Part shown: piece by piece, positions 53,940 through 64,000 of the stretch
How positions within the stretch are numbered: position 1 is the stretch's first letter
Layout of the letters: each line of letters starts with the position of its first letter
DNA from: Halobaculum sp. MBLA0143
Lineage (GTDB): Archaea > Halobacteriota > Halobacteria > Halobacteriales > Haloferacaceae
Direction of reading: 5' to 3'
NCBI RefSeq assembly: GCF_041361465.1
Contig: NZ_JBGKAC010000002.1
Coordinates: 372,001-436,000, forward strand
Length of the DNA stretch: 64,000 nt
Made by a program: the position numbers and the translations under genes
Notes under the pieces: model-generated
The model's database searches: none
What the model was told of the DNA's origin: nothing
What the model saw: only the letters and a program-made list of their open reading frames with translations

Positions 53940-55058
53940 GTGGGAGACAGTGTGGACCAACGTGTTCGTGACCACGCAGAGGTGATCGTCGACCACTCCA
54001 CGGACGTCCAGCCGAACGACGACGTGGTGATCCGAGGGAATCGAGGGACGGAGCCACTGGTGACGGCGCTCCACGAGAAGCTGGGCGAGCGGAACGCCAA
54101 CCCGGTCGTGGTGAGTCGTCCCCAACGCGCCCAGCGGGCGTTCTCGCTGGCCGCCGACCCGGAGGCGTTGGAGACGCCGGACCACACGGCGGCGCTGATG
54201 GAGGCGGCCGACGTGGTGATCGTAATCCGCGGCTCGGCGAACCAACACGAGTCGTCGGACGTGCCGCCCGAACGACAGGTCGCGTTGCGGAAGCTCCGGA
54301 AGCCGATTCAGGAGGCAGTGCTCGACACGCGGTGGGTCGGCACCCAGTTCCCCCACCCCGGCACCGCCCAGAAGGCGGAGATGTCGACCCCGGCCTACGA
54401 GGAGTTCGTCTACGACGCCGTGACGATGGACTGGGAAGAACAGAGCGCGTTCCAGGCGCAGATGGTCGACCTGCTGGACCCGGCCGAGGAGGTGCGGATC
54501 GTCTCCGGCGACGAGACGGACGTCCGGATGTCCGTCGACGGCACCGTCACAGCCAACGACGACGCCCGAAAGAACCTCCCCGGCGGCGAGGTGTTCACCG
54601 CGCCCGTCCCGGACTCCGTCGAGGGGACGGTCTTGTTCGACGAGCCGGTGATCACCCGCGGACGGGAGGTGACGGGCGCGAAGCTGACGTTCACAGACGG
54701 GGAGGTGACGGCGTTCGAGGCCGAACACAACGAGGACGCGCTCGCGGCGACGCTGGCGGCCGACGACGGCGCCAGTCGTCTGGGCGAGCTCGGGATCGGG
54801 ATGAACCGCGAGATCGACCAGTTCACCTACAATATGCTGTTCGACGAGAAGATGGGCGACACCGTCCACCTAGCGCTCGGCCGCGCCTACGAGGCCAACG
54901 TCCCCGAAGACAGCCCGGTCGAACGCAACGAGTCGTCGATCCACCTCGACATGATCGTCGACATGAGCGAGGACTCCCGGATCGAAGTGGACGGCGAGGT
55001 CGTCCAGCGCGACGGTACCTTCCGGTTCGAGGACGGGTTCGAGCAGCCGGAGCCGTGA
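53940..55058 (+). CDS. M29-family aminopeptidase
   Basis: A protein of 372 aa, the normal length for thermophilic-metalloprotease (M29/AmpS-PepS) enzymes. The family signatures are all present: NLPGGEVFTAP (near residue 218), LGELGIGMNREID (near 284), LFDEKMGDTVHLALG (near 302) and SSIHLDMIVDM (near 340), supplying the Glu, His and Asp metal ligands. It should release N-terminal residues from peptides in the cytoplasm. It is a housekeeping-type gene and lies between accessory regions. Confidence 0.92.
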   Translation: MGDSVDQRVRDHAEVIVDHSTDVQPNDDVVIRGNRGTEPLVTALHEKLGERNANPVVVSRPQRAQRAFSLAADPEALETPDHTAALMEAADVVIVIRGSANQHESSDVPPERQVALRKLRKPIQEAVLDTRWVGTQFPHPGTAQKAEMSTPAYEEFVYDAVTMDWEEQSAFQAQMVDLLDPAEEVRIVSGDETDVRMSVDGTVTANDDARKNLPGGEVFTAPVPDSVEGTVLFDEPVITRGREVTGAKLTFTDGEVTAFEAEHNEDALAATLAADDGASRLGELGIGMNREIDQFTYNMLFDEKMGDTVHLALGRAYEANVPEDSPVERNESSIHLDMIVDMSEDSRIEVDGEVVQRDGTFRFEDGFEQPEP

Positions 55059-55100
55059 GTCGCCGGTGACGGTCGCCGGCGGCTACCGTCGACCACTCCG

Positions 55101-55349
55101 GTGACCGGCGACACCTACGGTCGGCGACCGAAATCGACGGACTGCAACGTCGCGGTCGGCGGCGTCGTCTTCGGTGCCGGGTGGGGTGTCTCGGGGATCT
55201 GTCCCGGCGCGGCACACGCGGGCTCGGGTTTCGGGAACGTCACGATTCTGTGGGCACTCGCCGAGATGTTCTTCGGTGCGTACCTCCAAGCTGTCTGGCG
55301 ATCACGCGGGAGCGAACGCGATGGCACACCCACGACGACCAGCGACTGA
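55101..55349 (+). pseudogene. YeeE/YedE sulfur-transport family, C-terminal fragment
   Basis: A reading frame of 82 aa from a GTG. VAVGGVVFGAGWGVSGICPG matches the second half of YeeE/YedE-type membrane proteins, in which the Cys-Pro-Gly is in the channel. The usual first half and the preceding helices are absent, since the upstream gene ends just 42 bases before. It is probably a truncated remnant, although a small split subunit cannot be excluded. Confidence 0.6.
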
Positions 55350-55448
55350 CGACCGCTCGTCGATGGACGGTCGCAGTACACGGTCGTCCGGGCCGTCTCG
55401 ATTCGGGGCCCGTGTGAGACAGACCACGGGGACCGAGAGGGGGCCAGC

Positions 55449-58400
55449 CTACGATTGTTGCAGGCTGACGAACGGTAACGATGCCTTCGAGTCGCCGTCG
55501 TACGCGAGCGCACCCGCCTGACCTTCCCCCTCGGGCGTGATCAGGTCGATGACACGCGGTGCGTTCTCCTGCGCACCCGATTTCGCCCCGCCGAACGTGA
55601 ACCCAGTCGGGTCGCCGGCCTCGACACCCCGGTACTCCCCGAAGTTCTCGGAGCCGACCACCGGGAGGACTCTTGCCCCGGCCTCGCTCAGATCGAGGTC
55701 TCCCAGACTCCCCTTGTCGACGACGAGTGTGACCGTGTTGGCCTCGAGATCGGCGTTCAGCTCGGGAGTACCGAGAGAACTACCTTCGGCGTCGACGACC
55801 TCGGCCGAGTCCGGCCGGCCGAACCCGTTGGCAGCGATTCGGTAGTGCCACTCGTCGTCGAACTCCACGTTCACCTCCAGCCCGTCTTCGCCCTCGATCT
55901 CCGTCGTCTTTCCGTCCGAGCGCGACGGGTCGTGGAGCCACACGGTGAAGAACTGTGGCGCGAAGTCGGGGGCGCCGAACACCCTCCGTAGCTGTCCGAC
56001 CCCGAACGTGAACTCGTAGCTCTCACCGAGATCCTCGATCACGAACCGGCGCAGGTCGAACGCGTCCTCGTAGAACGCGTCGGCTTCCGGGTACTCGTAC
56101 TGACCGGGACCGTCGTCGTCCCCTCTCGGATCGAGGAGGTCGGCAATACGGTCGGGGAGGTCAGACGAGTCGGCAGGCCGAATCCGCGCTGCGGTGCCAC
56201 CACTGGCACCCATCGAGATGGCCAGAGAGTCGTCTGCGGAGAGTCGGTAGCTGCTGATGTCGACCGCTGTCGGATTGTCGTCCACGCCTGTTCCGTTGGC
56301 GTCGGCGTACTCCGTCACCGACCATCCGTCTTCCCGAGTCGTCAGGAACTCCTCCAACGGCACTGTCAGATTACGAGCACTCCCGTCTGTCATCGCACCG
56401 AGATACCACTCGTCGCCGCTGCGTCTGGCGACGACGACGTACTCCCCGATGGCGGCGTCCACGACGGTCGTCTCGTCCCAACTCGTCGGGACGTTCTCGA
56501 TGAACTCGAACTCCGGGACCGTCTCGTAGTTCTCCCTCTCGATGTGTTCGTCCCCGAAGTCGGTGTACGCCGCGGGGAACGGAGCCGGTTCCCCCGTCTC
56601 GGTGACACCGACGGTGTCGAGATTCAACCCGCCGACGTCCTCCGCCCCGAGTTCGAGTGCGACCGTGTTGGTGCCAGCCTCGAGGTCGATCGACGCGGTG
56701 TGGATCTGCCAGTCGTCCCAGTAGTCCGTGAACGACGGCGCGAGCTGTTGCCTGGAGCCGTCGACGACGACCGAGAGTTCCGGATTCCCGTTGTCGGTGA
56801 CGACACTCCGATTCTCCTCTTCGTCACTCGCGTATCGAAGGTGGAGGTCGTACGTCCCGGTGCTCGGAACGTTCTCCACCGTGAACGTCACTGTCGCTCC
56901 GTCTGGTTCGCGGTTGGGGTCGAACGGGACGTAGTGTGCGCCGTAGGCGTTACGCCACTGATCGGCGGTGATCATCCCGTCGAGATCGCCAGACTGCGCT
57001 TGGACGAACTCGCCGAGCTCGAACGTGTTGTCGACGTACGCTTCGATCCGGTCGGCGGCCATCTGGAGCCCGGCGAGGTAGGTCGGGTACATCGCCAACT
57101 GTTTGGCCCGTGTCGTCTGGATCTGCCCCGCCTCGTCGGGCTCGTTGAACGTGATGTCGAAGATCCCCGGCTGGAAGCTCGTCGGCCCGGCGAGCATCCG
57201 GGTGAACGGGAGGGTGACGTGGTGGTCTCGTCCGACGCTCGACCCCAACTCACCGAAGCCGTCGTACTCCTGTGCCTTCACGACCTCTCGAGCGGCGACG
57301 TTCGGGTACGTCCGAATCTCACCGGTCGGTCTGATCCCCTCGTGGATCTCCAACATCTGTTGGTTCGCGGCGGCGGCCTGCATGACCTCTCGGTGGTGGT
57401 TCACTGCACGCTGCGAGTGGTGTGTGTGGGTCAGTTCGTCCCGATCGTCCGAGTTCCCGTACAACCCGGGGTCGTTGACGTAGCCGTTCTTGATCGACCG
57501 GATTCCGGCGGTCTCGTACTCCGCGAAGAGGTCCCGGTTCTCGATCTCGTCCTCGTAGTTGCCGAGGTTCCCGGACGTCTCGTTGTGCATCGTCATCTCG
57601 ACTGGGTTCGAGCGATTCGCTCCGAACTCGGTGACGGCGTTCACGTCGAAGTCCGGATACGAGTCGTCGACCCCCATCTCGAGAGCCGTCCCGTCGGCGT
57701 TGGCGCCGTAGTCGCTCCACCCCTGGTTCCACCCCTCTGCGAGAACACTGTCGAACCCGTGTTCACTGGCGAAAGCCACGTACCGTTTCATCCGCTCGGT
57801 GCGGGCACCGTGGGTGTACCGTGCCGGGTCTCGCCCCGCGCGCTCGAGAGCGTCGTCGGACTGGTACTCCCAGTTGGCGCTGCCGGCGATCATCGTCCAC
57901 CAGATCCCGATGTACTTCCGACCGTTCTCCAGCCACGACGTGTCGACACTGTCGGCGTCCGTCGGGAACGCCGACTCGTCGAGTGGGTCGGCGAGCAGGG
58001 GAACGAGCTGTGACTCCACGAGGTCCCCTGGTGTGTCCCCGAACTGCACGGTCCGCCAGGGTGTTACGTGCGGGCTCGCTGCCTTCACCGAGGACCCGTC
58101 CGGTAGTGGTGCGAGTTCGGCTGCGAGCTTCCGAGTCCCGTCGTTCGACTGCGGAGCCAACGACAGCGTGGCGTAGTCGTCGAGGTTCGACTCGTGGACA
58201 CTGAGGTACGTGTCGTCGTCTGTCTCCACGGTCAGTGGTGTGTGTACCCCCCGCCGAACGGAGTTGCCGTTCGGGCGAGTCGTCCCACCGCCGGCCGGAA
58301 TCTCGGTGAGCGGTGACTCCGTGTACTCCTGTTCGAACCGTGGGTTCACCCACTCGTTCTCGATCCACCAACTCGTGTAGTCACCCGCGAAGTTGAACTC

Positions 58401-59372
58401 CGTGTTCTCGGAGTTGAGGGTGAACGTCCCGAACCCGTCCCGGAGCACCGTCCGGAAGCCGAACCCGTCGTCGAACACCCGGAGTTCGAGCACCGCCGAC
58501 CTCCCGGGCTCTGTCGACTCTTCGACGCTCAGACTGAGATAGCCGTACGTCTCCGAGACGGATTCGAAGCTGCCCCACTCCGGCGTCCACGTCTCGGTCG
58601 CTGTCCCGCGCTCGCTGCCGGTGGCGACGACCGTCGGACCGGTCCCACTGACTGCCGTTCCGAACGCCGGCTGCCCGTCGAAGTCGAACCCGATCGGGGA
58701 CCGTTCGAGGTACGTCGTCCCCTCGTAGTCGACACTGTACTCCGGCACGCCCGACGAGACGTCGACCGTCACGTCGACAGAACCGTCTGGTGACGAGACG
58801 GTCTGTGTCTCGATCTCCTCTCGGTCGACCGCGTTCGACGACTCCGGTTCGTCAGTGTCCGCGTGGATCGTGACCGAGAGTGTCTGGTCGGTCTCGACTG
58901 CGTCGGTGTCGACGTATACACCGATCGACTCCCGCTCACCAACATCCAGCGCGAGAGCCGACTCCTCGTCGTCGCGTAGTCTCTCGTCGTCGTCACTCTC
59001 CGGGTAGAAGTACACGTCCCCCCGATCGAACGGTGAGTCGTCGAAGTCGAACGACCCCCAGACGTAGATCGTCTGTGTCCCTCGGTTCCGAATCTCGAAC
59101 ACGTTGTCGAACGTGTAGACGGAGCGCGCTCCGAGCCCTCGCCCACCCGCGTCCGTCTCGCCGAATCCAAGTTCGAGCTGGCCGGCGCCCGTCGCGGTGG
59201 CGAACTCCCCGTTCGGCCCACCGGATGGGGTCAGCCCGACGAACGCACTGGCATCGTCGGCGACACTGACACTGACGTCCCGGCTCGCCGCGACGTTGCT
59301 GAACGCACTCGTCCCGACGACACCAGCGCCGGCGGCGCCACCGAACAACAGCAGCAACTGTCTCCGATTCAT
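55449..59372 (-). CDS. Very large exported glycosidase, GH97-like, multidomain
   Basis: A protein of 1,307 aa from an ATG at 59372. A Tat-like signal (MNRRQLLLLFGG) is followed by a haloarchaeal DUF1102-type beta domain (residues about 35-165). Then come the GH97 N-terminal beta-sandwich (about 175-410) and the (beta/alpha)8 catalytic domain (about 430-800), with KYIGIWWTMIA, VLAEGWNQGW, MEMTMHNET-type and QQMLEIHEGIRPTG segments. A CBM35-like domain (TYDLHLRYASD) appears near 870. Near the end, LRRVFGAPDFAPQFFTVW and a further beta-domain resemble the C-terminal domain of glucodextranase/alpha-glucan-acting enzymes. It probably attacks alpha-glucans or alpha-galactosides outside the cell. 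Catalytic Glu residues were not assigned with certainty. The gene stands alone. Confidence 0.8.
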   Translation of the reverse strand: MNRRQLLLLFGGAAGAGVVGTSAFSNVAASRDVSVSVADDASAFVGLTPSGGPNGEFATATGAGQLELGFGETDAGGRGLGARSVYTFDNVFEIRNRGTQTIYVWGSFDFDDSPFDRGDVYFYPESDDDERLRDDEESALALDVGERESIGVYVDTDAVETDQTLSVTIHADTDEPESSNAVDREEIETQTVSSPDGSVDVTVDVSSGVPEYSVDYEGTTYLERSPIGFDFDGQPAFGTAVSGTGPTVVATGSERGTATETWTPEWGSFESVSETYGYLSLSVEESTEPGRSAVLELRVFDDGFGFRTVLRDGFGTFTLNSENTEFNFAGDYTSWWIENEWVNPRFEQEYTESPLTEIPAGGGTTRPNGNSVRRGVHTPLTVETDDDTYLSVHESNLDDYATLSLAPQSNDGTRKLAAELAPLPDGSSVKAASPHVTPWRTVQFGDTPGDLVESQLVPLLADPLDESAFPTDADSVDTSWLENGRKYIGIWWTMIAGSANWEYQSDDALERAGRDPARYTHGARTERMKRYVAFASEHGFDSVLAEGWNQGWSDYGANADGTALEMGVDDSYPDFDVNAVTEFGANRSNPVEMTMHNETSGNLGNYEDEIENRDLFAEYETAGIRSIKNGYVNDPGLYGNSDDRDELTHTHHSQRAVNHHREVMQAAAANQQMLEIHEGIRPTGEIRTYPNVAAREVVKAQEYDGFGELGSSVGRDHHVTLPFTRMLAGPTSFQPGIFDITFNEPDEAGQIQTTRAKQLAMYPTYLAGLQMAADRIEAYVDNTFELGEFVQAQSGDLDGMITADQWRNAYGAHYVPFDPNREPDGATVTFTVENVPSTGTYDLHLRYASDEEENRSVVTDNGNPELSVVVDGSRQQLAPSFTDYWDDWQIHTASIDLEAGTNTVALELGAEDVGGLNLDTVGVTETGEPAPFPAAYTDFGDEHIERENYETVPEFEFIENVPTSWDETTVVDAAIGEYVVVARRSGDEWYLGAMTDGSARNLTVPLEEFLTTREDGWSVTEYADANGTGVDDNPTAVDISSYRLSADDSLAISMGASGGTAARIRPADSSDLPDRIADLLDPRGDDDGPGQYEYPEADAFYEDAFDLRRFVIEDLGESYEFTFGVGQLRRVFGAPDFAPQFFTVWLHDPSRSDGKTTEIEGEDGLEVNVEFDDEWHYRIAANGFGRPDSAEVVDAEGSSLGTPELNADLEANTVTLVVDKGSLGDLDLSEAGARVLPVVGSENFGEYRGVEAGDPTGFTFGGAKSGAQENAPRVIDLITPEGEGQAGALAYDGDSKASLPFVSLQQS

Positions 59373-60771
59373 CTGACGAACGACCCCGAGAACGACGGCG
59401 CTTCCGCACCGGTCGAATTCACTACCGACCAGTCGGTTCCTGTTTGCTCGTAGTCGAACATTGCGCCCCGCACAGTAGATCCACGCTGGTATTGTATTGT
59501 GCCGGGTTACGCCGGTCAGTGGTAGCCTGAACCACCGGTCTGTCGGGCAACGGAGGCCTGAAACCACTGCCGAGCGGGTCCCTGTCGGCGTCCGGTGGTT
59601 CGAGCCGTGCCGAACGAACGCCGCCGCCGAGCCCACCGCGGCGACTCGGCTACTCTGAGGGTCGACCTGCCACCGATTGGTGGCGCGTAACCGACTCTGG
59701 ACGGAGCGATCGCCTCGACGGAGAGTCGCGTCGCGTCGGATCCGACTACCCGTCACCGACGACGCCGACGCTGGCAGTGACGCGACGTACTACATCTGGA
59801 AGACGAACCTCGACCTACCGGGCGACGACGAGGCGGCACCGAACCGGATCACGCGACTGTACCCGAAGCGGTGACGGGTCGAGAGCGGATACCGGGCGCT
59901 GAGACGCTTCCTCGTGTCGACAACGTCGGAGAGCCGTCGGCTGCGGTTCTGGTACTTCGCGTCCGCGTCGGTGCTGTACTCGGTGCGGCGATCGTCGGCG
60001 TGATCCTCCGGGAGCGGCACAGCCCGCTGACGACGCCAGTGGTGCCCGCCACGACGGCCGTGTCGTTCCTCCACCGGGAGCCTGGCGTTTGGCCCGTCGT
60101 CGGCAGGCCGCGGTAGCGAGGCGACGAGCGACAACTCGCAGAGATTCTGTCTTCTCACGTCTCGGTGAGCGGTGTGACAGTGCCGTCGTGACGTTCGGTT
60201 CGTCACGCGCCGTCTGACTGTCGTACCCAACCGGCAACACCGACGCAGACTACGTTCGAGTTCCCCGGAGCCGGAGCGGCCGTTTGCAGATTTGGTATAT
60301 CGTTATGTGGTTTACAGCGACCCGTGCGCCGAGACCGCCGACCGAACAGACTGCGTGCGTCTGACGGGTTTCAAGAAACATAAGATATCTGATTAATCGT
60401 TCGAGCCGGTCGATCTCGGCGGGTTTCGCGCGAGGTGGGGGGTCGGCGGGGCGGTTCGTCACCTCGTGCCGTCGCGCCGGGGCCAGTCGTGTCAGAAGAC
60501 GGCAACGACCGGGACCGAGAGCCGACTCTCTCGTCGCCGGAGGTCGGTTCGTCTGTCGCTCCCGCCGCGATCGAGACTGCGCGGGCGTCGTCGCTCACGT
60601 TCCGGGGCTCGAACGGCGCGACAGAGCGTCCGCAGTCCGCGAGGTGGCGACACAGCCCGGCGGCGACGGTGCTCCTGCCGACGTGGGAGGCGGTGCCGGC
60701 GACGAGGCCGCAGCCTCGCGGCCGGAAATATTCGGTCGGGGTTACTTTCCGAGTCGGGTCCAACGCCGAAC
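59373..60771. other. Gap of about 1.4 kb with only doubtful fragments
   Basis: Between the glycosidase gene and the DUF1028 gene. One plus-strand frame ending at 59874 has an acidic, protein-like end (SDATYYIWKTNLDLPGDDEA) and could be the tail of a lost gene. Elsewhere only Arg/Pro-rich shadow frames are seen. AT-rich patches around 60290-60390 could hold promoter elements, but no gene follows them directly. No RNA gene recognised. Confidence 0.45.
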
Positions 60772-61434
60772 GTGACCTTCTCCATCTGTGCCCGTGTCCC
60801 CTCGTCGGCACACGACGTCGGTGACGGGGCGGCGTACGCCGTGGCGGTGACGACGGACGCCCCGGCCGTCGGTGCGTTCTGTCCGTTCGTGAGCAGCCGA
60901 GGCGTCGTCGCGACGCAGGCGTTCGTCAACGTGAGACTCGGTCGACGAGGGATCGCACTCCTCGACGACCTCGCGGTCGAGGACGCCCTCTCGGGACTGC
61001 TCGCGCGGGACGACCACGCCGAGAACAGACAGCTCCACGGCGTCGACGACGACGGCGTGTTCGGGTTCACCGGAGCGAACACGGACCCGTACTCGGACCA
61101 CCGCCTGTACGAAGACGCCGGTGTGACGGTCGCCGGCAACATCCTCACCGGGGAGGCGACACTGACCGCGGCCGGCGAGACGTTTCTGGAGTCGGAGGGA
61201 CGGATCGGCGAGCGACTGTTGGACGCGCTCGCGGCCGGTGTCGAAGCCGGTGGCGACGAACGTGGCCACACGTCCGCGGCGCTCCTGATCTGGGCGCCAC
61301 AGACGACACCGTACCACGACCTCCGCGTCGACGAGCACGAGACACCGGTCGCGGAACTCCGACGAGTCAGGGCGGCCGCCGTCGAGGCCAGCGACGGGTT
61401 CAGCGAGGCGTCGAAACACCGGATCTTCGACTGA
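60772..61434 (+). CDS. DUF1028 family protein
   Basis: A protein of 220 aa starting at a GTG at 60772 (VTFSICARV); a TATA-like GTTACTTTCC (60741-60750) is about 27 bases before it. The family pattern is clear: SICARV at the start, [19 protein letters not shown] near residue 35, [11 protein letters not shown] near 95 and AGNILTG near 122. DUF1028 proteins have an Ntn-hydrolase-like fold; some are linked with peptide or amino-acid use. The neighbouring oligopeptide transporter genes fit such a role. Confidence 0.85.
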   Translation: MTFSICARVPSSAHDVGDGAAYAVAVTTDAPAVGAFCPFVSSRGVVATQAFVNVRLGRRGIALLDDLAVEDALSGLLARDDHAENRQLHGVDDDGVFGFTGANTDPYSDHRLYEDAGVTVAGNILTGEATLTAAGETFLESEGRIGERLLDALAAGVEAGGDERGHTSAALLIWAPQTTPYHDLRVDEHETPVAELRRVRAAAVEASDGFSEASKHRIFD

Positions 61435-61450
61435 CGGCCTCGCGGGCGAG

Positions 61451-62839
61451 TCAGTCCGAGGGGTCGGCCGGACGACTGGGGTCGACGCGGTGACAGGCGG
61501 CCGTCTCGTCTTCACCGTAGTCGACCGTCGTCGGGGCGTCGTCGACACACGGCGAGGGACAGAGGCCGCGGGCCAGTTCGAGCGCCTTGCGTCGGTCGCC
61601 GGCTGCGACGGCCACCGCGGCGTCCCGGATCGTCGAGCGCGCCGCCCGCGGCAGGTCGTCGAGGCTCCCCGGGACGGCCGTCTCCGCGAGCCGGTCCCCG
61701 ACGGCCGAGTCGTCGGCCGCGTCGCCGTCGGCCGCCAGCCGCTCGCGGACCGCGTCGGGCTCCAGCTCTCCCTCCTCGATGCGGACTCGGAAGGTGAACG
61801 CCCGCCGGAACGACGCCTGGTCGCCCGGCCAGTCGTCGCCCGGGATCACCTCCGGACACCGCGTGTGGAACCGACAGCCGTCAGGTGGGTCGATGGGCGA
61901 CGGCACGGTCCCACGGAGGACGACCCGGTCGGTCCGGGCAGACGGGTCGATCCGCGGGACCGCCGACAACAGCGACTTCGTGTACGGGTGACGCGGCGTC
62001 GAGAACAGCTCCTCGACGGGTGCCGTCTCGACGATCTCGCCGAGGTACATCACCGCGACCCGGTCGGCGACCTGGCGGACGACCGACAGGTCGTGGGTGA
62101 CGAACAGGATCGACAGTCCGAGGTCCGCCTGTAGCTCCTGGAGGAGGTTGAGGATCTGCGCCTGGACGGAGACGTCCAGCGCCGAGACGGGCTCGTCGGC
62201 GACGATCAGCTCCGGGTCGACCGACAGCGCGCGGGCGATCCCGACGCGCTGTTGTTGGCCGCCGGAGAACTGTCCGGGGTACCGCGACGTGTGTTCCGGC
62301 TCGAGTCCGACGCGATCGAGGAGTTCCTCCGCCCGCCGTCGGCGGTCGGCCGCGGAGTCGCCGATGTCGTGGACGGCCATCGGGGCCGTGACGATCTCGC
62401 CGACGGTCTGGCGAGGGTTCAGCGACGCGAGCGGGTCCTGGAACACCATCTGGAGCTTCCGTCGGTACGGTCGCATCGACCTGTCGTCGAGTCCGGTGAC
62501 GTCCTCGCCACGGTACCGGATCGTCCCGTCTGTCGGCGTCTCGAGGTTCAACAGCGTCTTGCCGAGCGTCGACTTCCCGCAGCCGGACTCGCCGACGACG
62601 GCGAGCGTCTCCCCCTCCCAGACCGTCAGGTCCACGCCGTCGACGGCCCGGACCGTCCCGCCGGCCCCGAGGAGCCTGTCGACGATCCCGTCCGACTGGT
62701 CGAAGTGCTTCCGCAGGCTCTCCGCGGCCAGCACGGGGTCGCCGCTGGCGTCCGACGAGTCGGCAGTCTCGGACACCGTCTCCCGGCCCGCGTCGTCTCC
62801 CGTCGGCCGCCGGTCGCGTTCGGGCGTGTCGGAGCTCAC
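61451..62839 (-). CDS. Dipeptide/oligopeptide ABC transporter ATPase (DppF/OppF-like)
   Basis: A protein of 462 aa, unusually long because of a C-terminal extension of about 90 residues and an N-terminal acidic leader. Walker [13 protein letters not shown] near residue 82, signature [15 protein letters not shown] near residue 190, Walker [14 protein letters not shown] near residue 212, and the peptide-transporter C-terminal region with [10 protein letters not shown] (Cys cluster for an iron-sulfur or zinc site) near residue 330. It overlaps the partner ATPase by four bases. Confidence 0.9.
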   Translation of the reverse strand: MSSDTPERDRRPTGDDAGRETVSETADSSDASGDPVLAAESLRKHFDQSDGIVDRLLGAGGTVRAVDGVDLTVWEGETLAVVGESGCGKSTLGKTLLNLETPTDGTIRYRGEDVTGLDDRSMRPYRRKLQMVFQDPLASLNPRQTVGEIVTAPMAVHDIGDSAADRRRRAEELLDRVGLEPEHTSRYPGQFSGGQQQRVGIARALSVDPELIVADEPVSALDVSVQAQILNLLQELQADLGLSILFVTHDLSVVRQVADRVAVMYLGEIVETAPVEELFSTPRHPYTKSLLSAVPRIDPSARTDRVVLRGTVPSPIDPPDGCRFHTRCPEVIPGDDWPGDQASFRRAFTFRVRIEEGELEPDAVRERLAADGDAADDSAVGDRLAETAVPGSLDDLPRAARSTIRDAAVAVAAGDRRKALELARGLCPSPCVDDAPTTVDYGEDETAACHRVDPSRPADPSD

Positions 62840-63909
62840 GGGAGATCACTCTCCCCCCGGCGCAGACACGCCGCCTCGTGGTCGTCCGTCTCTCCCACCG
62901 ACCGGAACGACGGGTCGACCTCGAAACAGTCGCGCTCCGCCTCCGGACACCGCGGCGCGAAGTGGCACGCGTACGGCACGTCGATCAGGTCCGGCACGTT
63001 CCCTTCGATCGGTCGGAGCTCCCGGTCCGGGTCGTCGATCTGTGGCGTGCTGGCGATGAGTCCCTGCGTGTACGGGTGCTGTGGGTTGTCGAACAGCTCG
63101 CGCGTCTCGGCACGCTCTACGATCTCGCCGGCGTACATCACGTTCACCCGGTCGCACGTCTCCGCGACGACGGCGAGGTCGTGGGTGATCAGCAGGATCG
63201 ACGTGTCGAAGACGTCCTTCAGCCCCTCTAGCTCCTCCAGTATCTGCGCCTGCGTGGTCACGTCGAGCGCGGTCGTCGGCTCGTCGGCGACGAGCAGGTC
63301 CGGTTCGCACGACAGCGCCATGGCGATCATCGCGCGCTGTCGCATCCCGCCGGAGAACTCGTGTGGGTAGTCCACCGCCCGCGCGTCGGGCTCGGGGATC
63401 TCGACGGCCTCCAGCATCTCGACGGCACGACGCCACGCCTCGCCGTTCTTCGCGGCGCCGACCAGCTTGCGCTTCAGCTCTGCCGGCAGCGAGACCGACT
63501 CGCCGACATCCTGGTGGAGTCGGACGGACTCGGCGATCTGCTCCCCGACGGTGAGCGTCGGGTTCAGGCTGCTCATCGGGTCCTGGAACACCATCGAGAG
63601 CCGGCCACCGCGGAGCTGTTGGCGGCGGCCTGCGGACATCTCCGACAGTGACTCGCCTCGGAACCGGATCTCGCCGTCGACTACCTCTCCCGGTTCCTCG
63701 ACGATCCCGGCCACGCTCTCGGCGAGCACCGACTTCCCGGAGCCGGACTCCCCGACGAGTCCGACGATCTCGCCCGCTTCGATCGTGAGGTCGACTCCGT
63801 CGACGGCGGTCACGGTCCCCCGCTCGGTCGGGAACTCGGTCCGGAGGTTCTCGACGTCGAGGACGGTGTCGCTCGTCCGTCCGTCGTCGGCAGCGTCCGT
63901 GGTCCCCAC
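62836..63909 (-). CDS. Dipeptide/oligopeptide ABC transporter ATPase (DppD/OppD-like)
   Basis: A protein of 357 aa from a GTG at 63909. Walker [13 protein letters not shown] near residue 55, signature [15 protein letters not shown] near residue 185, Walker [14 protein letters not shown] near residue 208, and the C-terminal [14 protein letters not shown] cluster. Begins next to the stop codon of the permease gene (63911). Confidence 0.92.
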   Translation of the reverse strand: MGTTDAADDGRTSDTVLDVENLRTEFPTERGTVTAVDGVDLTIEAGEIVGLVGESGSGKSVLAESVAGIVEEPGEVVDGEIRFRGESLSEMSAGRRQQLRGGRLSMVFQDPMSSLNPTLTVGEQIAESVRLHQDVGESVSLPAELKRKLVGAAKNGEAWRRAVEMLEAVEIPEPDARAVDYPHEFSGGMRQRAMIAMALSCEPDLLVADEPTTALDVTTQAQILEELEGLKDVFDTSILLITHDLAVVAETCDRVNVMYAGEIVERAETRELFDNPQHPYTQGLIASTPQIDDPDRELRPIEGNVPDLIDVPYACHFAPRCPEAERDCFEVDPSFRSVGETDDHEAACLRRGESDLP

Positions 63910-63910
63910 G

Positions 63911-64000
63911 TCAGTTCACCTCACGTTCGGAGATGTCGAACGCGTCGCGCAGTCCGTCACCGACGGTGTTGAACGCGAGGACGGTGAGCATGATCGCCAG
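63911..64000 (-). CDS. Peptide ABC transporter permease, C-terminal end (gene runs off the right edge)
   Basis: The last 29 residues before a TGA at 63913-63911 read FNTVGDGLRDAFD in the middle, which is the conserved C-terminal end of DppC/OppC-type permeases (NxxGDxLRDxxDP). One base separates it from the ATPase start, so it is in the same operon. Confidence 0.85.
   Translation of the reverse strand: MAIMLTVLAFNTVGDGLRDAFDISEREVN

Noticed and set aside
1-64000. tRNA, rRNA genes and complete insertion sequences
   Set aside because: None recognised by eye; no transposase-like protein was found among the open frames.

Overview
The window looks like chromosome or megaplasmid DNA of a halophilic archaeon (Halobacteria). 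It is GC-rich, its proteins are strongly acidic (Asp/Glu-rich), there are many GTG starts, and TATA-like boxes often sit about 27 bases before the start codon, as for leaderless haloarchaeal transcripts. Several families are typical haloarchaeal accessory types. All calls come from reading the sequence by eye; no database search was run.

Left third (1-22 kb): a dense defence island. Three DUF1156-type DNA methyltransferases (1-2651 partial, 9691-12366, 16724-19405) enclose two McrBC-like GTPase/nuclease pairs on the plus strand (2771-6427 and 6498-9683), a large DUF499 ATPase (12533-15805) and a small acidic protein (15910-16512). A membrane-anchored Mrr-type nuclease (20610-21983) follows. 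DUF1156 methylase plus DUF499 ATPase recalls the helicase-methylase-ATPase (Hma-like) defence architecture, but no helicase lies inside the window; it may lie beyond the left edge.

22-36 kb: mixed accessory genes. These are a CAAX protease, a NUDIX hydrolase, an ABC exporter, a pentapeptide-repeat protein with a channel-like tail, a zinc-ribbon/HTH regulator with a near-perfect palindrome on its start site and flanked by dispersed repeats, and small transporters. Decayed fragments of the Mrr-type gene lie at about 26.7 kb and 35.3 kb.

36-44 kb: two exported proteins (a metzincin-like lipoprotein and a C39-like peptidase), a cobalt/nickel ECF importer (CbiM, PDGLE protein, CbiQ, CbiO) divergent from a NikR-like regulator, a double zinc-finger microprotein and a phosphoesterase.

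44-53 kb: a possible toxin-antitoxin-like set (HTH protein, 310-aa protein, PIN-like protein), then a nos accessory cluster (NosL; NosD-NosF-NosY; HTH regulator) with no nosZ in the window.

53-64 kb: an M29 aminopeptidase, a YeeE/YedE fragment, a very large GH97-like glycosidase, a DUF1028 protein and the start of a dipeptide/oligopeptide ABC transporter operon that runs off the right edge.
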